64,000 nucleotides of DNA from Blepharisma japonicum (taxonomy: Eukaryota; Ciliophora; Heterotrichea; Heterotrichida; Blepharismidae). Under the pieces are notes generated by a model. That model worked only from the letters and a program-made list of their open reading frames with translations, was not told the DNA's origin and did no database searches. The DNA lies in the NCBI GenBank assembly GCA_949751835.1, contig CATKHK010000052.1, positions 269,833-333,832 of the forward strand, written 5' to 3'. Positions 42,925 to 53,461 of this stretch are shown piece by piece; the first letter of the stretch is position 1; every line of letters starts with the position of its first letter. The position numbers and the translations under genes were made by a program.

Positions 42925-43389
42925 ATGGCAGAAATTATTATTACAAGAGCTGAGCTTCAAGATCACCAAACTATCGTCAATTTCAACATTGAAATGGCTT
43001 TGGAAACAGAAGGGAAAAATTTAGACCCTGCAAAAGCTAACCCTGGAGTTTTAGAAGTTCTCACAAACCCTTCAAGAGGATTTTACTTAATTGCTAAAAT
43101 TGGCAATGAATTAGTTGGATGCTTAATGGTTACTTATGAATGAAGTGACTGGAGAAATGGCAACTTTTATTGAATTCAGTCTGTATATGTAAAGCCGCAA
43201 TATAGACGACAAGGCGTTTTTAGACAACTTTATCAAGCAGTTTATACAATGGCTAGAGAAAATAATGGAGCTGGGGTAAGGCTATATGTCGACAAAGAAA
43301 ATGATATAGCTCAATCAGTGTATACGGCCTTAGGCATGAGCCTATCGCATTATGACACTTATGAAGTAGATTTTCATTTTTCTCATTAA
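42925..43389 (+). CDS. GNAT-family N-acetyltransferase
   Basis: The 154-residue frame with two TGA Trp codons starts MAEIIITRAELQDHQTIVNF. It has the GNAT order: the N-terminal strand and helices, GFYLIAKIGNELVGCLMVTY (motif D), then IQSVYVKPQYRRQGVFRQLY, where YRRQGV is the acetyl-CoA Q/RxxGxG/A loop (GVF replaces the usual GxG/A), and ALGMSLSHYDTYEV (motif B, common in small-molecule or protein acetyltransferases). The length is right for a single-domain enzyme. The substrate is unknown. Its TAA (43387-43389) overlaps the stop of the convergent gene. Confidence 0.88.
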
Positions 43390-44594
43390 GTTAATTTATT
43401 AACAGGTTCATCATAAAAATCTGAAATATTAAATTCAGGCATTTTCTCAAAAAATCTTGATAAAATTGGCAATTTTGGCTCAAGATTTTTAGCAGCTTCT
43501 ACATGGACCTTTATTCTCTCTTTCAAATTTATCCCAGCAAGTTTCGGGCTACATTGAGCTTTCAATTTTTCAATAAAATTCCTCTCCTGGTCTTCATAAT
43601 TTAAAAGTTTCGGATTTTTTTTTGAGTAATTATTAACGAATTCATTAGAAATTTTCACATAATTTGAAAGAAGCCTTAGTACCTCTCTTAATTTTTTCCT
43701 GAATTCTTCATTTCAGTTAAAATCAATTTTTCTACATTCAGACCTTATAAAGCTGCTAAATGCTGATCTTTGTGCTTTATAAGCTTTTTTGGCTTTATTT
43801 TTTTCTGTTTTAAATTTGATTTTTTCCATAGCGTGCTTTATGCTGACGTATTTTACTTTACAGATTTTTGCTAAAATTTTGTTGATAATCCGAATTCTGA
43901 TGCTATGAATTTCTGCGAGTTTTTCTATTTCTGTCATAATAATTAGTGTCCCTTTTGGAAATACAGCTTTAGCCCCAGTTCTTCTGACTTCATAAAAAGT
44001 GTTTTGCAGTTTTACAACTGCTTCCTTTAAATCTTCAGGAAGGCTTGTGAAATTTGCAGTTTCATCTCTTTCATAGCTGATTTCTTTCTTTTCCTTGATT
44101 TTTTTGCTTAATTTTATGATTTCTGCCTTGATTTTTGTAGTGTCATACTCTACATAAAATTTTTCATTTTTTGCTTCTTCATATAAATAGTCACTTTCCT
44201 GGTAATCATTCAGAATTTCTGTGTCATCTATAAACTTGTCGTCTAAATCATAATACTCCAGAGAAGGATCTACACAAGAGTCCTCATTTTCTGCAATTTT
44301 CATTTTTTTTCTGGCCGCTGAGTGCAAGCCAATATCATCTTGTAAAGCTAATTGGCCATATTTTTCTAACCTTTCTATTATGCTTTGCATGAAAACCGGA
44401 TAAACATAGCTATTTTCGTGGCTGAAAGCCGTTAATTCTGATTCTTCAAAGAAGCCTTTAGATTCTGCTATTTCTTCATATAAATCATAATACGAAAATT
44501 CCTTCTTTTCTTTAAGTGATAACTGTATTTTTATAGACCTCCTATAGGATCTTTTAGTTTCCCGAGCTTTCTCAAGGCACTCGTTTAAATTCAT
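43386..44594 (-). CDS. Ubinuclein/HPC2-like histone chaperone subunit
   Basis: The 402-residue protein has the HUN (HIRA-interacting) signature EYYDLDDKFIDDTEI at about residue 107, the block that binds HIRA in ubinuclein and HPC2, the complex that deposits H3.3-type histones. The N terminus has a ...LSLKEKKEFSYYDLYEEIAE block. The middle to C-terminal part is helical and basic (PEDLKEAVVKLQNTFYEVRR, KFKTEKNKAKKAYKAQR), fitting the ubinuclein middle domain only loosely. TGA at 43713-43715 is Trp. Its stop TAA (43386-43388) shares bases with the GNAT stop. The family call rests mainly on the HUN motif. Confidence 0.72.
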
Positions 44595-44903
44595 ATATAA
44601 TTTTGGGGGGTTATTTTTTGATAATAATTAGCTATTTTGATTTACTGAATTTAACGATCATTAAGCGATTTATTAAACAATATGAAATCTAGAACAAATG
44701 AAAAGGAAAAAAATAACTTGTAGGTTGCGGTTTAAGAGAAGATTAAATTAGTTAAGTCTTCGTGATATGTAAATTCGATATCCGAGTTACTATGAACAAT
44801 TTAATACAATAAGAATATCAAGTTCCTAGATGGGTCGGCAACTAACTTTATTTCGAAATAGGGTCATTTAATCTAAACAGCTTGACATCTCTTATCATAA
44901 CCC
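44595..44903. other. Intergenic region
   Basis: About 309 bp upstream of the ubinuclein-like gene and at the 3' end of the HSF gene. It is AT-rich and no gene is visible. Confidence 0.5.
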
Positions 44904-45701
44904 TTAGGTTTCCAACCAATGCTCCAGGCTGGCTTCGTCGAAAGCCTCAGAGACATCGTTCAAAGGACTATTTTCTTCTTTTTCATTGCTGTCTTTAGGA
45001 GTTTCAGGGACTTTCAGCAGCTCTTCAATGCTCAATTGTTCAATCCTCCTTCTTTTTTGAGGAAGTTCTGGCTGAATGCTTTTCAATTGTGGCTCTTTGA
45101 AAATTGCTTTAATATGGACTGGGAACTCTTTCCCGGCTTTTTTCATGAGAGCGGCAGTGATATAAATCGCCTGCTCGATTTCTCTGACCCTTTCTTGAGT
45201 TTTCCAAAGCTGGGTATCTAAAATAATTCTTTCCTGGGTTAGCTCAACAACTTTTTCTTCAAGGGATCGAACGAGTTCTTCAGTGGCTGTATTTTTCTTG
45301 TGAAGTTCGATCATTTTCTGGATAATTGGAGCCATTTCTGACTTTGTAAGGTTGTTTACAGGAGTAACAGCCCAGTTAGGCTCAGTTGATTTTCTTTTGA
45401 TTTCTTTGAGGAGATCAATTCTGTCTCTAATAAAGTGCGAATGTTTAAAAGTGTTGTCGTTGCCAGTGCTTCGGATTTTGTGGAAGTCGTACATGTTGAG
45501 CTGTCTTACGAAGCTTGCGAAATTACAATGCTTGAAGTATCGTGGCAAGACTTGAGATGAGAACTCTTTTATGTTTTTGATTGTAAAGGCGTCACCTTCT
45601 TCACTTCATGAAATAATTTCTGATAATTCGGAATTATTAAGCATATCATAAGTTTTTTGAAGGAATGATGGAGCTTCGCTGGTATTGGATTTGGTGCGCA
45701 T
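44904..45701 (-). CDS. HSF: Heat shock transcription factor
   Basis: The 265-residue protein starts with an HSF DNA-binding domain: PSFLQKTYDMLNNSELSEII, then a Trp-Ser segment (SWSEEGDAFTI, Trp by UGA), VLPRYFKHCNFASFVRQLNM (the recognition helix FASFVRQLNMYDFHKI) and FKHSHFIRDRIDLLKEIKRK. A coiled coil (ATEELVRSLEEKVVELTQER) is the trimerisation region, followed by a basic KRRR segment (about 200) and an acidic C terminus. Factors of this kind bind nGAAn repeats. The single frame contains no intron. It is short for an HSF but has all core parts. The stop is TAA. Confidence 0.94.
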
Positions 45702-46117
45702 CTATAATTATTATATAAAAAATGTTGTTGCTGTAGATATTTAAGCCAGTGAACCTAAGGTTTTTCTAATTATGAATAAATTTTTCTAATTATTAAATGC
45801 ATTATTTTTCGGTTTCTTTGAGAAGGATTAAGTTCTTTTTTATGGTAGGTTATTTTGGTGAAAAAGTAGCATATGTCACCACCAGAAATTTTCAAGTTTA
45901 AGAAATTTTATTACAAAAGATTTAATGCGAAAGTAAATAAAAATCTTTGTTTCTTTTCTGTATTGTGTAAGCGGAATCATAACATGAAATTTATTTAAAT
46001 TTAGCAATTTCATAGCGACATTTTAAACCTATTTTTAATATCCATTTTGAAAAAATTTTTGGGATTAAAAAATAGCATTCTAAACACTTTATTTAAACCA
46101 TAGTAAGTTATTTTGAA
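45702..46117. other. Intergenic AT-rich DNA
   Basis: This is the promoter region of the HSF gene and the 3' flank of the deubiquitinase gene. No gene is visible. Confidence 0.5.
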
Positions 46118-49100
46118 TTAACTAACAATTTCATCCGTTGTTTCTTCTTCTTTTGAAGTTTCATCATTATTTTTCTTCTTTTTCACAGTGATTTTTACAC
46201 TTTTTTCCTTTTGCGGCTCATATTTCCAGCTACTGTAATATCCATAGTTGCTTTTACTCGCGAATTTTCTCTTTTCTTCTGCAGTCATATCTCTAACCTC
46301 TTCAGTTGAATCTTTTACACTAAATAAAAATTACATAAAGAGCATCCCATCAGTCGATAAATACCAAGGTTGACTTGACAAATAATGATAATTATTGTAC
46401 GATTTTGTGAAAATTTCAGTTTTAAGATCACTTCTGACGAAATTTGCAGTGTATGAAATTCTGGCAATTTCTATGTTGGCGACTGGGATATCATAGTGCT
46501 TGCTTAATTTTGAGCCGAGATCTTGGATTTTTCATAGCTTATTTGCAACAATTTCTTCAGGGGGTGACAATTCCCAAGTGCTTGGGGTCCATTTTCTTAC
46601 AGCAATAATTAGGTCAGACATGCTAAATTCTGGGTCTGGGGTCGTCAAAAGCTGTACACCGATGCTTTTCTTTTCAAAAATATGGTAAGATTTTAAAGAC
46701 TCATTATCATAGAAAACTGTTGAAAGCTTATCATAATGTTTATCACGAAGTCTTATAAGCTTAGGCTGAATTTCCATTGATGGGTACATAGTGTTCAGCT
46801 CTTGACAGACCAAGGATTTCAGTTCAGATATTTTTGTATCAACTTGTACTGGAAGCTCGAAAAGTTCAATATAAGAAAATATTGCCCCATCTCCGTCTTT
46901 TTCTTTAGGAGGTATTGCAAGATTGAATACAAGTCTGAGTTCATCTTGTTTGCTTGGCACTCCACGCTCTATAAAAACCAAGCTGTTTTGAACTAAATTT
47001 GCTTGTGATAATTTAATAGACAAATCCTTCATTTCTGAACCATACTTACTGCTACGTTTCATTATAAACTGTGCTTCAGGAATCCCAAGCTTACTAGAAA
47101 TCAGCGCTTTAAGCTCTCCAACAGTTTTATTTGAGTGTAAAACCACATAATCCTTAAATTCATATTGCCCATATGAATTTGCCGCTGAATCTGGGTGATT
47201 AAACTTTATCATAAATTTACTAGCCTCCTCATCAAGAAGAAGTTGCCATTTGCCTTTATTTGCAGGATTTTCCATTTCTTCTAGATACATAACAGTACCT
47301 TCAAAAATTCTTGCGTATGTCAAAGATTGGTCCATAAAGGCTCTTTGAGATAGAATTTCTGGCATCGTTGATGACCCAATGTAGCCTTTTTTTAATAACT
47401 TTTGCCTGTCAACAGGAATGTTAAATTTCTTTTCAAACGTCTCCATCATTTTTCTAACTGTGTCTCTCTTATCGATTTGGATTTTTACTGGATTGTTTGT
47501 CTTGTCTTCAAAAGAAATTTCTGGGTCAGCACAGGTGTCTTTTCATATATTTATTTTAACTGTCAGCTTAAATGGGTCGTAAGTTTCAAATTCTTCGCCA
47601 TGATTTTTTATTTCTAAGGCAAGAACTCTTTGACTATAAAGTCCTAACACTTCTAAAGTTTTAGATTCATTGAATAACTCTTGAAAAGTGTCATAATATT
47701 GGCTATATCCTCTAATCCTCACGTCTTCTGGCTCATCTTTTATTCCAAATTCTTCCATCGCTTTTAGCTTTAATTCTTGCATAGTTGCATCTTTTTTAAT
47801 TTCTACACATTTCTCAGTATTTTTGTGAAAAATACGTAAACGCATACTTTTTAATTTCTCTGCCCTATCCATGGATTCTTGAAGTTCGCGCTCTTTTTCT
47901 TTTTCAAGCTCTTCTAGCACATAAGAAGGAACCTCAGCGTCTTCTACTTTAATGACGTTTCTGGCCTCATCGACCCTTCTATACATAAGTAAATAAGCAG
48001 TGGAAGAGTAAGTCCCGCCGAAATACCCAATTTTACTAATCCCACCAAATACCTTTTCTATATCTTTTTCGTCAATTTCTTTTACATTTGAGTCGTTGAA
48101 ATTGTACCAGCGGTCATTTTCAAAAGATCTTATGTAAGCGTAGTAGTGGCCGCCTAAGGCAGATCCTGAATGAATCATAATAGAATATAATTCATAAACG
48201 TTTTCCCCTTCTTGTCTATACTGATGTATTAGTTTGGCCCTTTCTTGCTTTTTGATTTCAGCTCTTTTTTCTATGTGTTTTCTTTTAGCAACATGGTCAA
48301 GTTTCAATGAGTTTTTATCGTCATCTTCACTTATGATATCATAGCTTGTATTTTTTATATGCTGAAGCTTTAGCTTGTCAATATTTTCTGGCTTAATTTC
48401 AACATATTGTGGCTCTTCTTCAGGCTTTTCTTGGACTTTTTCAGTGAAAGTGGTAGGCATATGGACATTGGAACCTCGGACGAAGGGATTCATGTTTAAA
48501 ACTTGAGGGAATTTGACCTCGTCGTTTAGTTTAATTCTTTGCATTGTGTCAAGGTCTAAATCAAAGCGCTTTAACTGTAAAAGTAAAATATAAGGCAGCT
48601 CTTTGAATTTTAATCCTTTTAAGGCATCTTGCTTATGCTCACAATGCTCACAAAAATACTGATTATCCCCTGATAGTTCTTCAGGCCTAATATAATTCCC
48701 TAAAGCTTTTTCTACAGAATCATTATAAATTTTGTCAAATTCATTACGCACTGTCAAACTTAAGTCTAAAAATTTGTCTTCTCTTGAGCTTTCTCGTAAA
48801 CATTTTAAGCACTTTACATAATCAACATAAGTTCCTTCATAAAGCTGCTTAATCACATTTGCTTGCTCAGTGTTTTCAACGCTTTGCTCAATTGCGTCAA
48901 AAAGAACACGGCAAAATTCTTGTACATCATGCTGTTGAAAACTCTCCCTGATATCCCATTGGAAACTTTTTGTAAGCCCAGTAGTGTCAACATAGCTTTG
49001 ATCTGACAGCTGCAGCTTTCCAAATAAAATTTGTAGCTGGATTGGGATGCAGTCTTGCTCTTCCCCATGCTTTTGAGGGTCGTATCTCCATCGATAAATT

Positions 49101-49264
49101 TCTCGACGAAACTCAGGAGTCATGTAGAGAGTTTGCAATAGAGAATTCATATAGCAAGTAGCGCCTTGATTAGAAAGCCCTACATACTCTTGTTTTTCAT
49201 ATGCAGAGTAAGCGCTTGCAGAGTAACTGGATGTGCCGACTGAAATGGCTGGATAAGAAGACAT
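46118..49264 (-). CDS. USP47: Ubiquitin-specific protease, USP47 type
   Basis: The 1043-residue enzyme removes ubiquitin from substrates; USP47 relatives act in DNA repair and SCF-linked turnover. Exon 1 (46335-49264) and exon 2 (46118-46319) are joined over a 15-nt intron. The catalytic Cys37 is in YVGLSNQGATCYMNSLLQTL, His373 in SALGGHYYAYIRS and Asn390/Asp391 in WYNFNDSNV. A zinc-binding pair set is C152/C155 and C205/C208. ESFQQHDVQEFCRVLFDAIE matches the USP47 block. Ubiquitin-like domains follow the catalytic core (VKIQIDKRDTVRKMM, VVLHSNKTVGELKALISSKL). TGA codons (47543-47545, 46532-46534) are Trp. The basic C-terminal tail (VKITVKKKKNNDE) lies after the intron. The stop is TAA. Confidence 0.94.
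46320..46334 (-). other. 15-nt intron in the USP gene
   Basis: GTAATTTTTATTTAG, phase 2 (at|t, Ile), between TDGMLF and VKDSTEE. Retention gives an immediate TAA that would cut about 66 residues. Confidence 0.9.
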
Positions 49265-49495
49265 TAGTATTATTTAAGTAACAGATCAGCATAAATTCGG
49301 ATAATACAAAATCGAAAAGAGGTTTGGTATTTTAAATGAAATTATGGAAAATAAGTAAATATCTTGAGGATTATAAACACATGGCGATTATATATAAGAA
49401 ATATTAATAAAATTCAAAAAAGCCAAAAGAATAATAAGATTAAGTTGGTGTTCAACAACTTATAATCAGACTAATCATTTCCTATCACAAAATAA

Positions 49496-50767
49496 ATGGA
49501 AAAGGTTAGAAAAATATCCACTTCTCAGTCAGCAAGGAATCAATTCTCAGTTTCTCAAACTGGTGGGCCTTCAGCCGTCAATCGGAAAGCCAGAAAAATC
49601 CTAGGGTCAAACTTCTTACTAGACAGCCGCTATGAAATTCGTGACACTGTCGGCAGTGGCGCTTATGGCGTTGTAGTTTCAGCCCGAGACACAATATCTG
49701 GTGAACTTGTCGCAATAAAAAAAATTGAAAAATCTTTTGAGCACTCCACCTTCACAAAGCGAACACTACGGGAACTGATAATTCTCCGTTTGCTAGAACA
49801 CGAAAACGTGTGTCGAATCAAAACAATCCAATTGCCTTTGTCAAGGGATGAGTTTGATGAAATATATGTAGTGAGCGAACTAATGGAGACTGATTTGAGC
49901 TCTATAATCAAGTCTCCGCAAGTTTTATCTGATGAGCATTGCCAATTTTTTTTATATCAAATCTTAAGAGGAGTAAAATACATCCACTCAGCACACATAT
50001 TACACAGAGACTTAAAACCTAGGAATTTATTAGTAAATTCTAACTGTGACTTGAAAATCTGCGATTTTGGCTTAGCTCGGCCGTTTATAGATGATATAAA
50101 AATAAGCGGGTCACAAATGACAGATTATGTAGCTACTAGGTGGTACCGAGCTCCTGAGGTGCTATTAGGATACAAAAAATATACAACTGCTATTGATATA
50201 TGGTCAATTGGATGTATTTTTGCAGAGCTACTACTAAGAAAGCCGCTTTTGCCTGGCAATGACTCAAATCACCAGTTAGAACTGATATTTGAAATAATAG
50301 GAAGCCCTACAGACGAGGACATCTCCTGCATTCCTCATATAAGAGCAAGGGACAAAGTATCAAGAATGCCAAAAAGGCCCAAAAAAACATTTGAAACTGT
50401 TTTCCAAGGCTGTAATCCAGACGCTATCAATTTAATGAAAAAATTCCTCACATTTAATCCAGCTAAAAGAATTACAATAAATGAAGCATTAGAGCACCCT
50501 TATTTAGAAACTTTACATTATCCTGAGGATGAGCCTGTGAGGAGCCCTGTTTCTGGATTTGATTTTGAGTTTGAAAGAAGAGTTTTGAATATCAGAGAAC
50601 TAAAAGACTTAATTTATAATGAAATTTTGCTTTATCATTTTCCTCAGAAAAGACAAGAGTACGAGAGTGCAAAATTGGAATATTCCTTAAAACTTAGAGT
50701 ACCTAATCATAGGGCTTCTTCAAGTGGTCCCAATGATGACAGCGAAGGCGATGAAGAAGATTTTTAG
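49496..50767 (+). CDS. MAP kinase with a TDY activation motif
   Basis: The 423-residue kinase is of ERK type: glycine loop VGSGAYGVV (about 52-60), Lys75 in VAIKKIEKS, HRDLKPRNLL (Asp172), DFG (190-192) and the activation segment GSQMTDYVATRWYRAPEV with Thr209-Asp210-Tyr211. Most ERKs have TEY; TDY is a known alternative, as in group D plant MAPKs. HRDLKPRN has Arg where Ser is usual. The N-terminal 35 residues (RKISTSQSARNQFSVSQTGG) are Ser-rich and probably regulatory. The C terminus has a short acidic end (NDDSEGDEEDF). Spacing suggests the catalytic core is complete and active. There is no intron or TGA. The stop is TAG, 36 bp from the convergent OSCA stop. Confidence 0.95.
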   Translation: MEKVRKISTSQSARNQFSVSQTGGPSAVNRKARKILGSNFLLDSRYEIRDTVGSGAYGVVVSARDTISGELVAIKKIEKSFEHSTFTKRTLRELIILRLLEHENVCRIKTIQLPLSRDEFDEIYVVSELMETDLSSIIKSPQVLSDEHCQFFLYQILRGVKYIHSAHILHRDLKPRNLLVNSNCDLKICDFGLARPFIDDIKISGSQMTDYVATRWYRAPEVLLGYKKYTTAIDIWSIGCIFAELLLRKPLLPGNDSNHQLELIFEIIGSPTDEDISCIPHIRARDKVSRMPKRPKKTFETVFQGCNPDAINLMKKFLTFNPAKRITINEALEHPYLETLHYPEDEPVRSPVSGFDFEFERRVLNIRELKDLIYNEILLYHFPQKRQEYESAKLEYSLKLRVPNHRASSSGPNDDSEGDEEDF

Positions 50768-50803
50768 TTTAAAATAAGAATGTATCATTGTAATTATTAA
50801 TTA

Positions 50804-52873
50804 TTATTCAACTCTATGCTCTTCCAAAATAGCTGTATCTAGCGGATGCTCATATAGTCTTGGATCCACCTTAATCAGAGATTTTTCTTCTTCCTCCTCT
50901 TTGTAGTTCTTCGATCTTCCTTTTCCAGCCAGCGAGTAAAATATAAATGCCAACGCTATAAATAGCACAACCGTGAAACAATTCATAAAAGCGTTAAAAA
51001 TCAAGTACCCGTCCTTATTACTTTTATACATTGTGCTTGCTGTCGAAATCTGCATAAAATACGCAGAAATTGATAGCCCAACGAGCACCAAAAATAGCAC
51101 AGAAATTGCTGATGAGCTTTTATTGACAAAAAATACGCATAATAAATTATGCTTATGGACAATATACTAAATAGTAATTACCCTTGCAAAGAAAAAAAGT
51201 GCTGCTGGGAGCAAAATAAAAGGATACACAATAGAAAGAGTGGCAGCGATTATATAAGTATTCAATGTAACGGCAAACTCAAAAGGAAACCTGAAATCGT
51301 CAGCTTGATATGCGAGTGCTTCTTCAATAGATGTAGTGGCGAGGATCATCCTTGCTTTTATTTTAGCATACTTCGCAAGGACTAATAAATCAAGCCCGTT
51401 TTTAATAAAGGCTTGGTGGACCATAAAAATGATAAAAAATTCCCCTGCATCTAAAATTCCATCAGCAAACACGTCATTTCAATTTTTGTCAACATCAAAA
51501 ATCACTTCAAAAATTTCCCAAATTTCAAGACCTAAAAGTGGGTAAAAGAAAACGTAAAAAATTAAATAGAATAAATATTTTCTAAATGCGCTTGATGTGG
51601 CTTCAGCGTTATTATCATGCTTTTCAAGATAAATCAAAAAATCAACAATTTCAGGTAAAATAGCCTGCTGATATAAAAGTAATAAAAGTGAAGGGATATA
51701 AAGAATCAAAATATCATTAAGTCAGTCTGGAGCAGAAAAAGATTCAAGTAATGCATCTGTGTATCTTTCAATAGCAGTTTCTGTAAAAATGCCAAGGAAT
51801 AAAACAATAAATAAAGAATTATAAAATAGTCGCTGTACAAAAGTATCAGCAGCTGTTAAGCCAATGTTTTCCCATTTAATGTCAGAAGGAGCTGGAGCCA
51901 TTCTTTTTTTCCACTTTTCGCTGTGCAATTCTTCGTTTTTGGCAATATAAGGCTCTGACAATTCTCTTGCTAAAGCTTTATTTCCACAGACTACAAAGCA
52001 TGCTCCGCAGTTAGTCCCTTTTCCTCTTTGTTTGGCATCTTCAATGCCTTCATATAGTTTTGTCATTCTATCTCTTGTGTAATCAATAGCATCTACCTTT
52101 TTTGGGCATTTATCAAAAACCCATATTCTAGGTCGAATTTGTTTGGTTTCAAGCTCATGAAGATAAAACTTCAAATTTTTAGCTAATTCATCATATTCTA
52201 AAAACAGCTCATAAGCATTAAAATAATTGGGGACTACATATACATGTCTAACCCCTTTTCCATAATTTTCTCGAAACCATACAAAAAGTTTTTCAGATAG
52301 CTGGTCAGGTGGGTAGTCTTTCGGAATATTTGTCATATAAACGGTGTATTCTTGTGGCAAATTTGCAATAGTTGAAAAATCTGACTTAAGCGTCTGTTGG
52401 TAAAAGCTATAAATGTAATAATAAATCACAAATGAGAAAATAAATATACAAAACGCTGGAGCAAGCAGCATATAATCGTCATCAATTACATGCTCAATAC
52501 TCACATAATCCAACCCTCCATCTACTTCAGAAGTCCCACATGCATAAATAATTCCCAAGACTCCAACACCTATAATCAAATTAGAGTAAAAAATCTGCTG
52601 CATATACCGATGAAGGACCAAGTAAAGGTACCCTCACTCCCCTAGGCTTTTGAAAAAGTCCGTATCTTGCATATTCTTAACGATCCTAAAAATATCAGAA
52701 ACATCATATCGAGATTCGTTTATATAAGGCTCTTTTATTTCAATATCTTCTATGTCAACTTCAAGAGGGCGACTCCTGAGTCTTCGATACACTACAAAGA
52801 AACCAAAGAAAATAGAGAAAAGGATTGTGTCAATAAAAATTGCTAGCAAAAGAGCATATAAGCTGGATTCCAT
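50804..52873 (-). CDS. TMEM63: OSCA/TMEM63 mechanosensitive ion channel
   Basis: OSCA/TMEM63 (CSC1-like) proteins are cation channels opened by membrane stretch or hyperosmotic shock. Exon 1 (51182-52873) and exon 2 (50804-51166) are joined over a 15-nt intron and encode 684 residues. Order: a first membrane helix (LYALLLAIFIDTILFSIFFG), a cytosolic segment, two further helices, the intracellular domain with an RRM-like fold (TVYMTNIPKDYPPDQLSEKL, NCGACFVVCGNKALARELSE), APAPSDIKWENIGLTAADTF, then the helices of the pore region, ending in a basic tail (AGKGRSKNYKEEEEEKSL). TGA Trp codons occur at 52634, 51722 and 51479. It could serve osmosensing or the cell's known contractile responses, which is inference. 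The stop is TAA. Confidence 0.92.
51167..51181 (-). other. 15-nt intron in the OSCA gene
   Basis: GTAATTACTATTTAG, phase 0, between FFFAR and YIVHKHN. Retention gives a TAG. Confidence 0.9.
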
Positions 52874-53461
52874 AATTATTGCGAAGTAGGCGTTTTTTAA
52901 GAGAGTTGGCTTGGGATTTTGAAGGAAGAAAGTGAATTATGGGTAAAAAAGAATTAAATATAAATTAATATAAGTATTTATATTTGAAAGCTGTTTTAAG
53001 AAAATTTTCTTAAAATTAATTCTATATATGATATAAGAATATTCTATATTGGGCATTTGATATCTTAATTTCAATGAATAGCTTATATGATCTATTAGAA
53101 CTTCGCTATATGGGGAGCAATCAGAATGAGTAATTGCAATTTTTGATATGTGGTATAAGTATTGGGGTGTAAAATTTATATATTTATACGGCAAAATAAT
53201 AATTGAGCTTTCTTAGGGCAACTTCTGTTAATTGAAGCTATATTTTCCTTATAGCGCTGAGATGCACCTTATTGTAGATTTTATTATATAACTATCAAAA
53301 TTTTTATAATTTTTTTTTTCAGTATTTTTTTATAGCCCAGAACGTTTATAGCTTGCTTCGGCTACCTAATTTCTCTAGGAGCATGAAGCTTCCTTAAACC
53401 TTATAATATACTATTAAATACCAACCGCTTACATTATAATTTAACTCCTTATTTTCTTTTT
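52874..53461. other. Intergenic region with T-rich tract
   Basis: Between OSCA (minus) and the membrane protein (minus). It contains a long T run around 53300 and a short patch of mixed composition near 53327-53400 (tatagcccagaacgtttata). No gene is supported. Confidence 0.45.

Noticed and set aside
53300-53420. Relation of the tatagcccag patch to the hairpin at 38980
   Set aside because: Only about ten bases match and no inverted partner is nearby.
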